DNA of 64,000 nucleotides from Saccharibacillus brassicae (GCF_006542275.1 NZ_CP041217.1:2837501-2901500); one strand, 5' to 3'. Counted from the first letter of the stretch, positions 45,217-53,436 are shown. Program-made: numbers and translations. Notes: generated by a model not told the origin, from the sequence alone.

Positions 45217-45274
45217 GTTGTCGAATCGGGCTGCGGATCGCCGATTAAGCGGCGCCCGCTGCTCTCCGCCGGCT

Positions 45275-45760
45275 TCAGGCGGGGTTCGTCCGCGAACGAA
45301 GTTCTTTTTCCGCCGCCGAGCGCTTGTTGCCCCGGTAGATCAGGTACAGAGCCAGGACCATGAAGACCAGCGCCAGTATTCTTTTGCCGTCGAGATGAAT
45401 CTCCAGACTGTTGAACCAGCCGAAATGGTCGATCAGCATGCCCGCGAGCAGCTGACCGGCGATGCCGGCAATGTTGGCCGCGATGACGCCGATCTTCGGC
45501 ACGGCCATGACGGTCAGCAGCAGATAGAGCGTGCCCAGAAAAGCGGCGCTCAACTGCCATTTCGGCGCGTTCAGCAGGGCGAGCAGATGTCCCTGTCCGA
45601 AGAACAGGATGAAGATCGCGAGAAACAGCGTGCCGGTAATGAACGTAAGCAAAGTCGTCTCCAGGGTGCCCGCCTTGCGGCTGAGCGCCCCGTTGATCGA
45701 AGACTGCGCGCTCAGCGTAATGCCGCCGAGCAGCGTGAACAAAATCATAAATATTCCCAT
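45275..45760 (-). CDS. YdcZ/DUF606 family membrane protein (DMT superfamily), copy 2
   Basis: This 161-residue protein is a half-size DMT-type transporter with five helices: FMILFTLLGGITLSAQSSIN (Q-S-x-x-N, family start), LLTFITGTLFLAIFILFFG, LLLTVMAVPKIGVIAANIAG and LALVFMVLALYLIYRGNKR. The family phrase GQLLAGMLIDHFGWF is near the end. It follows a paralogue 38 bp upstream; such small DMT proteins usually act as dimers, either hetero or homo. The ArsR regulator upstream is likely to control both. Substrate unknown. Confidence 0.9.
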   Translation of the reverse strand: MGIFMILFTLLGGITLSAQSSINGALSRKAGTLETTLLTFITGTLFLAIFILFFGQGHLLALLNAPKWQLSAAFLGTLYLLLTVMAVPKIGVIAANIAGIAGQLLAGMLIDHFGWFNSLEIHLDGKRILALVFMVLALYLIYRGNKRSAAEKELRSRTNPA

Positions 45761-45797
45761 AGGTGGATCCTCCCGGAATTCGTGTCGGTCGACGTTC

Positions 45798-46226
45798 TTA
45801 TTGAATGAGCAGCAGCGAGACGGTCATGGCGAGCACGGCGAAGATTTTCTCCTTGTTGACGCGCGTCGGTTCGCTGCCGAGCCAGCCGTAATGTTCGATG
45901 ACCATGCTCATGATGAGCTGGCCGATAATGACCGCGACCATCGTGACGCCGACGCCGACGAACGGGACGCTGACGACGATCGAAGTGAGGTAGACGACGC
46001 CGAGCAGACCGCCGAGCAGCGACCATTTGGGCGCGCGGCGCACATGGGTAATATCGCCTTTTCCGAAAAAGAGCCACAGCAGGCCGACGATGATCGTGCC
46101 CATCGCAAAGTTGTAAAAGCTCGTTTCGACCTGTCCGATCGATTTGCCGAGTTCGGCGTAGATCGCCCCTTCGAAGCTGAGGGCCGCGCCGGCGAGAAGA
46201 GCCAGCAGATAGTAAATGGGGCGCAT
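45798..46226 (-). CDS. YdcZ/DUF606 family membrane protein (DMT superfamily), copy 1
   Basis: This 142-residue paralogue of the next gene begins YYLLALLAGAALSFEGAIYA and ends with GQLIMSMVIEHYGWLGSEPT and FAVLAMTVSLLLIQ, with the same five-helix plan. The two genes together look like a heterodimeric pair. Its ATG at 46226 has AAAAAGGAGAAC in front. It is the second gene of an operon that starts with an ArsR regulator, and a second copy of that regulator's likely operator lies just upstream of it. Confidence 0.9.
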   Translation of the reverse strand: MRPIYYLLALLAGAALSFEGAIYAELGKSIGQVETSFYNFAMGTIIVGLLWLFFGKGDITHVRRAPKWSLLGGLLGVVYLTSIVVSVPFVGVGVTMVAVIIGQLIMSMVIEHYGWLGSEPTRVNKEKIFAVLAMTVSLLLIQ

Positions 46227-46254
46227 AATAGTTCTCCTTTTTCCAATAATTAAA

Positions 46255-46274
46255 TATCTAGAAAATTCGATATG
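46255..46274. promoter_or_regulatory. ArsR operator-like dyad upstream of ydcZ-type pair
   Basis: ATATCTAGAAAATTCGATAT has arms ATATC and GATAT. Its spacing and bases agree with the dyad upstream of the arsR gene (46635-46653), so both are likely operators of the same protein. Confidence 0.55.
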
Positions 46275-46307
46275 TGAGGTCCGAAAAAAGAACGGACTCT
46301 TCGCGGC

Positions 46308-46622
46308 TCAGAGCTCCGTTCGGATATGTTCGGCCAACTCGCGGATCGCCGATTCGTTGCGCCGGTAATACGTCCACTGTCCGTACCGGAAAGACTCCAG
46401 CAGACCCGCTTTTTGCATCATGTTCAGATAGCTGGACACGGTGGACTGCGACAGGCCGGCTTTTTCCTGAATATCGCCGACGCAGACGCCGCCCGCAAAG
46501 TTCACGCCTTTGGGAATATGCGCGCCCTGCGCGGGGAAATGTTTCTCAGGCTCTTTCAGCCAACCGAGCATGCTCAACCGGGTCTCATTGGATAAAGCTT
46601 TGAAAATATCGATAGTTTTCAT
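46308..46622 (-). CDS. ArsR/SmtB family winged-helix regulator
   Basis: This 104-residue repressor has the ArsR fold: IDIFKALSNETRLSMLGWLK, the recognition region with QEKAGLSQSTVSSYLNMMQK, and the wing LLESFRYGQWTYYRRNESA. There is one cysteine (CVGD) at the start of the recognition region and no full metal box such as ELCVCDL, so a redox or non-metal effector is possible. It is divergent from nothing and heads the ydcZ-type operon. Two matching dyads flank it, upstream of itself and of the transporters. Confidence 0.88.
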   Translation of the reverse strand: MKTIDIFKALSNETRLSMLGWLKEPEKHFPAQGAHIPKGVNFAGGVCVGDIQEKAGLSQSTVSSYLNMMQKAGLLESFRYGQWTYYRRNESAIRELAEHIRTEL

Positions 46623-46634
46623 ACCGGAAATTAT

Positions 46635-46653
46635 ATATCGAGATTTCGCGATA
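46635..46653. promoter_or_regulatory. ArsR operator-like dyad upstream of the arsR gene
   Basis: On the plus strand ATATCGAGATTTCGCGATA has arms TATCG and CGATA. It lies 12 bp before the start codon of the arsR-family gene, in the usual autoregulation place. Confidence 0.55.
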
Positions 46654-46715
46654 AGTCAAGTCGGACCTCCGCTTCGCTGCCACTCTTGTCGTTAGTCTCG
46701 CCGCCAGCCTCGCCG

Positions 46716-47792
46716 TCAGCCGTTGCGGACTCCGGCCTGCCGCGCGGACGGACGACCGGCCGGAGCCGCTTCGCGCAGCGCCGTTTTCCACGTGTCGTAG
46801 GCCCGCCACGCCGAACCGTCGTCGAGCAGCGGCTTGGCGGTATACACGCCTTCTTCGACCGAGCCGACCGCTCCGGCCAGATGTAGCCGCACCGCCGCGT
46901 TCAGCAGCGTCTGATTGTAATACGCCATATGGCCGCCGCCCTGCAGCACCGCTTCGAGCGTCTCGAATTGGCGGCGGGCCGTCCATTCGCCTTCTTCTTC
47001 GGGCATTTCCGTATCGAGCCCGTACGTCTCGGGATCGAGCAGATCCAGCTCGCACCGGCCGTCTTCTACCGTATGAATACGCGTCGGACGATGGATGAAC
47101 ACGTCTTCCGAGCCTTCGACGCCCTGGACGATCAGCGCTTTGCGGTAGCCGAGCCGGCTCACGAGCCGGGCCAGCCGGTCGATGACCGTATTATGGAACA
47201 CGCTCAGCACGAGATACGGCGAGCAGGCGTAATCGACCAATTTCTCCGCCGTGTTCAGCAGCGTGCGCATACCGAGTTCCTGACGGATGCCGTGCAGCTG
47301 CCCGAGCGGCGGGCACCATTTGGCGGAGTCGGCGAACAGGACGCCGCTCCGGTCCGCGGCCGCAATCGCGTCCGCGCGGCTCAGCGCAAGCGGATCGACG
47401 CCCGCCGCGCCGAGAATGTCGTGCAGCACGACGCCGTATTTGGGCGGCAGCGGCGCGGAGCCGTGCAGCGTCACCGGCACGCCGGCGGCGGCCGTCACGA
47501 ACGCGGTCGGCAGCGACGCCCAGAACGTTTTTTGCCGGCCGTCGTACGGCCCCGCGAAGTCGATGCCGGGCTTGCGGCATTCGCGGTAAGCCTGTGTACG
47601 GCAGACGGACACGAAAGCTTCCAGCTCTTCGACGCTTTCGAGCTTCAGCCGTTCGGCGATCAGGAAAGCGCCGGTCTGGGCCGGGGTCGACCGGCCGCCG
47701 AGGATCGCTTCCGCCGCTTCCAGCGATTCGCCGTAGTTCAGATCCCGCGCGCCGCGCTTGCCGCGGGCCACTTCTTTTAACAGATCGATCAT
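46716..47792 (-). CDS. TrpD2-like glycosyl transferase family protein (YbiB type)
   Basis: This 358-residue protein has the anthranilate phosphoribosyltransferase fold, yet lacks the strict TrpD motif GTGGD; the corresponding part reads LHGSAPLPPKYGVVLHDILG. Other marks are the N-terminal helical domain (ARGKRGARDLNYGESLEAAE, ILGGRSTPAQTGAFLIAERL) and VFHNTVIDRLARLVSRLGYR. TrpD2/YbiB proteins bind DNA non-specifically rather than make tryptophan. It follows the ANTAR regulator by 12 bp with a GGAGG site, so the two are one operon opposite the nitrite reductase operon. The pairing with nitrite assimilation suggests a role there, but no direct evidence is in the sequence. Confidence 0.82.
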   Translation of the reverse strand: MIDLLKEVARGKRGARDLNYGESLEAAEAILGGRSTPAQTGAFLIAERLKLESVEELEAFVSVCRTQAYRECRKPGIDFAGPYDGRQKTFWASLPTAFVTAAAGVPVTLHGSAPLPPKYGVVLHDILGAAGVDPLALSRADAIAAADRSGVLFADSAKWCPPLGQLHGIRQELGMRTLLNTAEKLVDYACSPYLVLSVFHNTVIDRLARLVSRLGYRKALIVQGVEGSEDVFIHRPTRIHTVEDGRCELDLLDPETYGLDTEMPEEEGEWTARRQFETLEAVLQGGGHMAYYNQTLLNAAVRLHLAGAVGSVEEGVYTAKPLLDDGSAWRAYDTWKTALREAAPAGRPSARQAGVRNG

Positions 47793-47804
47793 CGCTGCGC
47801 CTCC

Positions 47805-48398
47805 TTAGGACGGTTCGTGGAGAAGTTGATAGACTTTGACGATGGAGGTGGCGACGTCCACCATTCGTTTGCGTTCGTTCATGGCCTGCTTGCGCAGCAC
47901 GTCGTAGGCTTCGGATTCGGAAATGTTTTTGGTCTTGGACAGAATGCCTTTTGCCATATCGATCCATTTGCGTTCTTCGAGCCGGGCGAGCAGCTTCTCC
48001 CGCTCTTTGGCCCATTGGGCCCGCTCGTAGCATCGCCTGGCGCTGAAATGCAAAATCCAGTGCATTTCGGACGGCTGCATGGAAGGAGAGAGGATGCCGT
48101 CGATTCGCACGTCGTCTTCGCAGGCGGAGACGGACAGGTCGGCTGTTGCGGATGTGCACCACCAGAGGACAGGCACGGTCTTGCGGGACATTAACAGATC
48201 GGCCCAGCCGTTCATTTCCGTCAGGGGCAGCGCGAGCACGGCGGCATCCGTTGCGCCGACGCGGTCGAATGCTTCTTCGCGCGTGCCCGCCGATTCGATC
48301 AAATAGCCGCATCCGCCGAGCAGGCGGGCAGGCCCCGCTTCGTCCCTGCCGGAATCGGCGGCCGCGGAAGAATGGTGCACGATCAATAGGCTGTGCAT
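47805..48398 (-). CDS. ANTAR domain-containing antitermination regulator
   Basis: A 197-residue protein with a C-terminal ANTAR RNA-binding domain (about residues 140-195): LEERKWIDMAKGILSKTKNI, then SEAYDVLRKQAMNERKRMVD and VATSIVKV, with the conserved A-K-G-I-L and A-M-x-x-x-x-M. The first 125 residues look like a receiver-type or pseudo-receiver domain (LPLTEMNGWADLLMSRKTVP), without a clear phosphorylated Asp. ANTAR proteins bind paired hexaloop RNA hairpins and prevent termination. Exactly such a pair lies in the leader of the divergent nirB gene (48571-48614), so nirB is probably its target. The start at 48398 has AAGGAGAG in front. TrpD2 follows 12 bp behind. Confidence 0.9.
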   Translation of the reverse strand: MHSLLIVHHSSAAADSGRDEAGPARLLGGCGYLIESAGTREEAFDRVGATDAAVLALPLTEMNGWADLLMSRKTVPVLWWCTSATADLSVSACEDDVRIDGILSPSMQPSEMHWILHFSARRCYERAQWAKEREKLLARLEERKWIDMAKGILSKTKNISESEAYDVLRKQAMNERKRMVDVATSIVKVYQLLHEPS

Positions 48399-48512
48399 GG
48401 ACGACTCTCCTTATATTCAGAATCCTTTCCGTCAGGTCTAAGCTGCGTGTGTGACTTTATATAACATGAAAAATGGCGTTTTGTCGACAATTTTACTTAA
48501 TCAATTTTTTAA

Positions 48513-48529
48513 TGTCAAAGTTGTTGACA
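48513..48529 (+). promoter_or_regulatory. GlnR/TnrA-type nitrogen box
   Basis: The 17 bases TGTCAAAGTTGTTGACA match the GlnR/TnrA consensus TGTNAN7TNACA at every fixed position. It overlaps the -35 element of the nirB promoter, a position expected for repression by GlnR or related protein when nitrogen is plentiful. Confidence 0.75.
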
Positions 48530-48552
48530 TGTAAATCATCTTCCGGTATAGT
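48524..48552 (+). promoter_or_regulatory. nirB promoter
   Basis: TTGACA (48524-48529) and TATAGT (48547-48552) with a 17-bp spacer; a start site near 48559 is expected. The leader to the nirB ATG is about 195 bases. Confidence 0.8.
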
Positions 48553-48570
48553 CGGACTCAAGAAATGATA

Positions 48571-48614
48571 CGGATACAACGATGTGTCCGATTGAAGCGG
48601 CAATGGCGCCTGCT
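48571..48614 (+). promoter_or_regulatory. Paired hexaloop ANTAR target hairpins in the nirB leader
   Basis: Hairpin 1 pairs CGGATAC (48571-48577) with GTGTCCG (48584-48590) around the hexaloop AACGAT. Hairpin 2 pairs AGCGGC (48596-48601) with GCCTGCT (48608-48614, one bulge) around the hexaloop AATGGC. Both loops have A at position 1 and G at position 4, the bases shared by ANTAR targets. Five bases separate the hairpins. The 3' arm of hairpin 2 is also the 5' arm of the following terminator, so binding of the ANTAR protein would block termination. Confidence 0.82.
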
Positions 48615-48683
48615 CTCACCTGAACAAGCAACGGGAAACGTATGTTTTCCGAAGCGGGTGGAGCGGGCTGTTTGCGTTTTTCC
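48608..48683 (+). terminator. Conditional terminator in the nirB leader
   Basis: GCCTGCTCTCACC (48608-48620) pairs with GGTGGAGCGGGC (48657-48668) with one wobble pair and one bulge. A smaller hairpin (CGGGAAAC with GTTTTCCG around GTAT) sits in the loop, and TGTTTGCGTTTTT follows. Confidence 0.78.
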
Positions 48684-48754
48684 GTCCGATACATCCGTCT
48701 CGCAAGCCTATCTCGTCCAATCCCGATTTCCCTCTCTGGAAGGAGCGATTCCAT

Positions 48755-51259
48755 ATGACAAACGAACGCAAAAAGCTGGTGCTGGTCGGCAACGGAATGG
48801 CAGGCGTCCGCACGATCGAACATCTGCTCAAATTGGCGCCGGACTTATACGACATTACCATATTCGGTGCGGAGCCGCATCCGAACTATAACCGCATCAT
48901 GCTCTCTTCGGTACTGGCCGGCGGCGCAAGCCTGGAAGAGATCGTCATCAACGACCTCGACTGGTACCGGGAGAACGGCATTACGCTCCATATGGGACAG
49001 GCGATCTCGCGGATCGACGGCGAACGCCGCCGGGTGTACGCCGAAGGCGGCATCGAAGCGGACTACGACGAACTTATCTTGGCGACCGGCTCCAACGCGT
49101 TCATCCTGCCGGTTCCCGGCGCCGACAAGGAAGGCGTCATCGGCTTCCGCGACATCAAGGACTGCCAGGCGATGCAGGAAGCGTCCCGCAAGCACCGGAA
49201 GGCGGCCGTGATCGGCGGCGGCCTGCTCGGCCTCGAAGCGGCGCGCGGCCTGCTGAACCTCGGCATGGATGTGACCGTCATCCATATCAACGAATACCTG
49301 ATGGAACGCCAGCTCGACCGTCCCGCTTCGATCATGCTCCAGCAGGAGCTTGAAGCGCAGGGCATGAAGTTCCTGCTCAAGAAGCAGACGGAGTCGGTGC
49401 TCGGCAAGCAGCGGGCGAAGGGACTGCTGTTCAAGGACGGAAGCATGCTCGAAGCGGACCTCGTCGTCATGGCGGTCGGCATACGCCCGAACGTGTCTTT
49501 GGCGCAGCGCAGCGGCCTTGCCGTAGAGCGCGGCATCGTCGTCGACGACCATATGCGCACCAATCTGCCGGGCGTGTACGCCGTCGGCGAATGCGCGCAG
49601 CACCGGGGCATCGCCTACGGACTCGTCGCGCCGCTGTACGAACAGGGCGCGGTGCTGGCCAAGAACCTGGCCGGCGTGCCGGTCGAAGGCTACGCCGGAT
49701 CGGTCACTTCGACGAAGCTCAAAGTGTCGGGCGTCGACGTCTTCTCCGGAGGCATCTTCACCGAGCCGGAAGGCGCTCGGGCGCTCCGGTACCAGGACGA
49801 GATCGAAGGCGTGTACAAAAAGCTCGTCATTCTCGACAACCGGCTGATCGGCGCCGTCTTGTTCGGCGAGACGGGCGAAGGCGCCGCGCTGTTCTCGCTC
49901 ATCAAGAGCGGAGAGAGCATCGCCGGACGGGAAAAGGAACTGCTGCTCGGCCTGCCCGCGGATGCGCTTGCTGCCGGAGGCGGTGCGGCGGCGCGGCTCG
50001 AAGCCATGCCGACCGACGAGATCGTCTGCGGCTGCAACGGCGTCTCCAAAGGCGATATCGTCGCCGCGATCGACGGAGGCTGCAACAGCCTCGGCCAGAT
50101 CAAAGGCTGCACCAAAGCGTCCGCTTCCTGCGGCGGCTGCAAGCCGCTCGTGGAAGGACTGCTTCAATTATACGCCGGCGACGCCGCGGTGACGGTGAAG
50201 GAAGGCATCTGCGGCTGCACGACGCACAGCCGCGACGAGATCGTGGCCGAGATCAAGCGCATGGGCCTCAAGACGGTCAAGGAAGTCATGAACGTGCTGG
50301 AATGGAACAACGACGAAGGCTGCTCCAAGTGCCGGCCGTCGCTCAATTATTATCTGGGCATGCTGTGGCCGACGGAATACAAGGACGAGAAGGAATCCCG
50401 CTTCGCCAACGAACGGTATCACGCCAATATTCAAAAAGACGGCACGTATTCGGTCATCCCGCGCATCTACGGCGGCGTCACGTCGCCGACCGAGCTGAAG
50501 CGGATCGCCGAAGTCGCGGAGAAGTTCGACGTGCCGCTCGTCAAGTTCACGGGCGGACAGCGCCTCGATCTGCTCGGCGTGAAGAAGGAAGACCTGCCGG
50601 GCGTCTGGGAAGCGCTGGACATGCCTTCGGGCCACGGCTACGGCAAGGCGCTGCGCACCGTCAAGACGTGCGTCGGCTCGACCTTCTGCCGCTTCGGCAC
50701 GCAGGACGCGATGGGTATGGGCGTCCGGCTCGAGAAAGCGTTCGAGCGTATGAACGCACCGGCCAAAGTGAAGCTCGCCGTCTCCGGCTGCCCGCGCAAC
50801 TGCGCGGAAGCGACGGTCAAAGACTTCGGCGTCGTGGCGGTCGACGGCGGCTGGGAGCTGCATGTCGGCGGCAATGCCGGCATCCACGTCCGGGCGACCG
50901 ACCTGCTCGGCTTCGTGAAAACGGACGACGAGGTCGAAGAGTGGGCGAGCGCGTTCCTTCAATATTATCGGGAAAACGCGACGTGGAACGAGCGCACCGC
51001 GCCGTGGGTAGAGCGCGTCGGCCTGGAGCACGTCAAGCAGGTGCTGAGCGACGAAGGCGAGCGCAAAGCGCTGCATGCCCGACTGCGCGAAACGCTGGAC
51101 CGGACGGTCGATCCGTGGAAACAGATCGTCAGCGAGCCGGAACTGCGCAAAAATTTCGAGCGTCTCCCGGTAGCCGCGGCCATTTCGGCGCAGGGCGAAG
51201 GAAGTACGCAAGGGAAATCGGACAGCCGGAACGCATCGGACAAGGAGGAATCGGCATGA
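48755..51259 (+). CDS. nirB: Nitrite reductase [NAD(P)H] large subunit
   Basis: This 834-residue enzyme (NasD in B. subtilis) reduces nitrite to ammonium. Domains: an FAD/NAD(P)H reductase (about 1-320: VGNGMAGVRTIEHL, ILATGSNAFILPVPGADKEG, VIGGGLLGLEAARGL), two BFD-type [2Fe-2S] domains (CGCNGVSKGDIVAAIDGG with C-x-G-C, then ICGCTTHSRDEIVAEIKRMG with DEGCSKCRPS), and the siroheme/4Fe-4S sulfite/nitrite reductase domain. There C-x5-C in TCVGSTFCRFG and C-x3-C in SGCPRNCAE bind the cofactors. The C-terminus extends about 30 residues. A GGAAGGAGCGATTCC site precedes the ATG. It is first in nirB-nirD-FNT-SUMT, under dual control in its leader. Confidence 0.97.
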   Translation: MTNERKKLVLVGNGMAGVRTIEHLLKLAPDLYDITIFGAEPHPNYNRIMLSSVLAGGASLEEIVINDLDWYRENGITLHMGQAISRIDGERRRVYAEGGIEADYDELILATGSNAFILPVPGADKEGVIGFRDIKDCQAMQEASRKHRKAAVIGGGLLGLEAARGLLNLGMDVTVIHINEYLMERQLDRPASIMLQQELEAQGMKFLLKKQTESVLGKQRAKGLLFKDGSMLEADLVVMAVGIRPNVSLAQRSGLAVERGIVVDDHMRTNLPGVYAVGECAQHRGIAYGLVAPLYEQGAVLAKNLAGVPVEGYAGSVTSTKLKVSGVDVFSGGIFTEPEGARALRYQDEIEGVYKKLVILDNRLIGAVLFGETGEGAALFSLIKSGESIAGREKELLLGLPADALAAGGGAAARLEAMPTDEIVCGCNGVSKGDIVAAIDGGCNSLGQIKGCTKASASCGGCKPLVEGLLQLYAGDAAVTVKEGICGCTTHSRDEIVAEIKRMGLKTVKEVMNVLEWNNDEGCSKCRPSLNYYLGMLWPTEYKDEKESRFANERYHANIQKDGTYSVIPRIYGGVTSPTELKRIAEVAEKFDVPLVKFTGGQRLDLLGVKKEDLPGVWEALDMPSGHGYGKALRTVKTCVGSTFCRFGTQDAMGMGVRLEKAFERMNAPAKVKLAVSGCPRNCAEATVKDFGVVAVDGGWELHVGGNAGIHVRATDLLGFVKTDDEVEEWASAFLQYYRENATWNERTAPWVERVGLEHVKQVLSDEGERKALHARLRETLDRTVDPWKQIVSEPELRKNFERLPVAAAISAQGEGSTQGKSDSRNASDKEESA

Positions 51260-51618
51260 GCCACGCAGCGGAACAAGTACGGGTAGGCCGATTGAGCGAC
51301 ATCGATCCGCAGGGATCGCGCCGCCTGAATATCAACGGACTGGAGATCGCGCTGTTCCGGCTCTCGGACGGCGAAGTGCTGGCGGTGGAGAACCGCTGCC
51401 CGCACAAAGGCGGGGTGCTGTCGGAAGGCATGGTCTGCGGGCCGGTCGTCCATTGTCCGCTGCACGACTGGCGCATCGACCTGCGCAGCGGCGAAGCGCT
51501 CGATCCCGACAAAGGCTGCGTCACGACGTTCCGGACCGAAGTCGAAGCCGACGGCACGATTCTGCTCACCCTGAACGGAGAGACCGAAGACGAAGGACGA
51601 GACAGCCATATCGCGTAA
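51256..51618 (+). CDS. nirD: Nitrite reductase small subunit, Rieske type
   Basis: This 120-residue subunit has the Rieske-like fold. Cys48 and His50 (RCPHKGG) plus Cys67 and His70 (HCPLHDWRID) form the C-x-H and C-x-x-H motifs of a [2Fe-2S] centre. The spacing and length fit NirD/NasE, and this member keeps all four ligands, which some NirD proteins lack. It overlaps nirB by four bases (ATGA) behind AAGGAGGAA. Confidence 0.94.
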   Translation: MSHAAEQVRVGRLSDIDPQGSRRLNINGLEIALFRLSDGEVLAVENRCPHKGGVLSEGMVCGPVVHCPLHDWRIDLRSGEALDPDKGCVTTFRTEVEADGTILLTLNGETEDEGRDSHIA

Positions 51619-51686
51619 ATCCGGTTTTTTCGCAGCCGAATCTGTTCACAATCTAGCCTTTTCATAGCCGAAAGCGAGGGATACCG

Positions 51687-52658
51687 ATGGATTACGTCAA
51701 ACCGGCCGAAGTGCGGCAAACGATGATCGACACAGGCAAGGCCAAAGCGGAATTGACGACGTCGCAGCTGTTGATTCGAAGCGGATTGGCGGGGGCGATT
51801 CTGGCCTGCGCGACGACGCTTGCCATGACGGCATCGGCGCAGACGGGCATACCGATGGTCGGCGCGCTGCTGTTTCCCGTCGGCTTCGTCATCATCGTCT
51901 TATTGGGACTGGAGCTGGTCACCGGCAGTTTTGCCCTGATCCCGCTGGCCGTGCTGGAGAGAAAAACGACGGTCAAAGCGATGCTCAAAAATTACGGCTG
52001 GGTCATCATCGGCCATCTGATCGGCTGCGGCCTGTACGCGCTCGCCTACGTGTTCGTGGCCACGAAAGCGGGAAGCGACTTGTCCAACCCGCTGATCGCG
52101 ACGATCGTCGGCGCCAGCGAAGCCAAGACGACCGCCTATCAAGCGCTCGGCGCAGGCGGCATGCTGCTCGTCTTCGTCAAAGCGATCCTCTGCAACTGGA
52201 TGGTGACGCTCGGCGCGGTCATGGCGATGACGTCCAAATCGACAGGTGGCAAAATAGCGGCGATGTGGCTGCCGATCCTCATCTTCTTCGGACAGGGCTT
52301 CGAGCACACCGTCGTCAATATGTTCGTGATTCCGGCGGGCATGCTGCTCGGCGCGAACGTAAGCGGCATGGAATGGCTCGTCTGGAACGGCATTCCCGTG
52401 CTGCTCGGCAACTTCGTCGGCGGTGCGCTGCTGACCGGACTGCTGCTCTATTGGGGGCAAAAATCGGGCGGAACCGGCAGCCCGGCGGCGGAACCGGAGC
52501 AATCCCCGTCTGCGGGCAGCCTGACACACGCAGCGTCCGCGGCGCCGGGTACGCCGATCTCCGCGGCCGCCGCAGTCCGCCCTGCCTTACCGGCCGCGGC
52601 GGGCACATTCGTCTACGCCGAACCGCTCCGCGCCGCCTCGCTGGAGGACAGACGATGA
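51687..52658 (+). CDS. Formate/nitrite transporter family protein (NirC-like)
   Basis: This 323-residue FNT channel moves nitrite (or formate) across the membrane. Six helices span about residues 30-255. The family marks are VTGSFALIPLAVLERKTT, LCNWMVTLGAVMAMTSKSTG and FGQGFEHTVVNMFVIPAGML, with the central His of the FNT pore. The last 70 residues are a hydrophilic Ala/Pro/Ser-rich tail that most NirC proteins lack. A GCGAGGGATACCG site precedes the ATG. It stands between nirD and the siroheme gene, so nitrite uptake is the likely job. Confidence 0.92.
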   Translation: MDYVKPAEVRQTMIDTGKAKAELTTSQLLIRSGLAGAILACATTLAMTASAQTGIPMVGALLFPVGFVIIVLLGLELVTGSFALIPLAVLERKTTVKAMLKNYGWVIIGHLIGCGLYALAYVFVATKAGSDLSNPLIATIVGASEAKTTAYQALGAGGMLLVFVKAILCNWMVTLGAVMAMTSKSTGGKIAAMWLPILIFFGQGFEHTVVNMFVIPAGMLLGANVSGMEWLVWNGIPVLLGNFVGGALLTGLLLYWGQKSGGTGSPAAEPEQSPSAGSLTHAASAAPGTPISAAAAVRPALPAAAGTFVYAEPLRAASLEDRR

Positions 52659-53419
52659 GCCGGGGGCTGATTTCGATCGTCGGGGCGGGACCCGGCGATC
52701 CGGAGCTGATTACCGTCAAAGCGCTGCGCCGCCTGGAACGGGCCGACGTCGTGCTGTACGACCGCCTCGTCAGCGACGAGCTGCTGGATTACTGCCCGCC
52801 CGGCACGCTCAAGATCTACTGCGGCAAAGCGCCCGGCCGCCACGCGCTGACGCAGGAAGAGATCGACCGCCTGATCGTCGATTACGCCAAAGTCGGGCAC
52901 CGCGTCGTCCGGCTCAAAGGCGGCGATCCGTTCGTGTTCGGCCGGGGCGGCGAAGAAGCGCTGGCCGCGGCGAGAGCGGGCATCGAGTTCGAAGTCGTGC
53001 CGGGCGTCACTTCCGCCGCCGGCGCGTCGGCTTCGGCCGGCATCCCGCTGACGCATCGCGGCACGGCCGCCTCGTTCGCCGTCGTGACCGGCAGCCGCTG
53101 CGGCGAAGCGGATACGCCGATCCGCTGGGACCTGCTCGCCTGCGGCGCCGATACGCTGGCGATCTACATGGGCGTCTCGAAGCTGAACGAGATCAGCGGC
53201 GAGCTGATCCGCCACGGGCGCGGGCCGGACACGCCGGCCGCGCTGATCGAGAACGCGACGACCTCGTCGGAGCGGGTCGTGACCGGCACGCTCGGCAGTA
53301 TCGCCCGGTTGGCCGCGGCGATGAAAGTCAGCAATCCGGCGATGCTGATCGTGGGCGACACGGTCGGCGTGCGGGATCTGCTGTATCCGGCGGAACTTGG
53401 CCGGCAGCGGATCGTATAA
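52655..53419 (+). CDS. cobA: Uroporphyrinogen-III C-methyltransferase
   Basis: This 254-residue SUMT makes precorrin-2 from uroporphyrinogen III, the first step to siroheme, the cofactor of NirB (NasF in B. subtilis). Marks are ISIVGAGPGDPELITVKALR, VVLYDRLVSDELLDYCPPG, RLKGGDPFVFGRGGEEALAA, VPGVTSAAGASASAGIPLTH and LAIYMGVSKLNEI. It overlaps the FNT gene by four bases (ATGA) and is the last gene of the unit. Length is normal for a single-domain SUMT without a fused dehydrogenase. Confidence 0.95.
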   Translation: MSRGLISIVGAGPGDPELITVKALRRLERADVVLYDRLVSDELLDYCPPGTLKIYCGKAPGRHALTQEEIDRLIVDYAKVGHRVVRLKGGDPFVFGRGGEEALAAARAGIEFEVVPGVTSAAGASASAGIPLTHRGTAASFAVVTGSRCGEADTPIRWDLLACGADTLAIYMGVSKLNEISGELIRHGRGPDTPAALIENATTSSERVVTGTLGSIARLAAAMKVSNPAMLIVGDTVGVRDLLYPAELGRQRIV

Positions 53420-53436
53420 GAAGGCGAAGTATGGCG

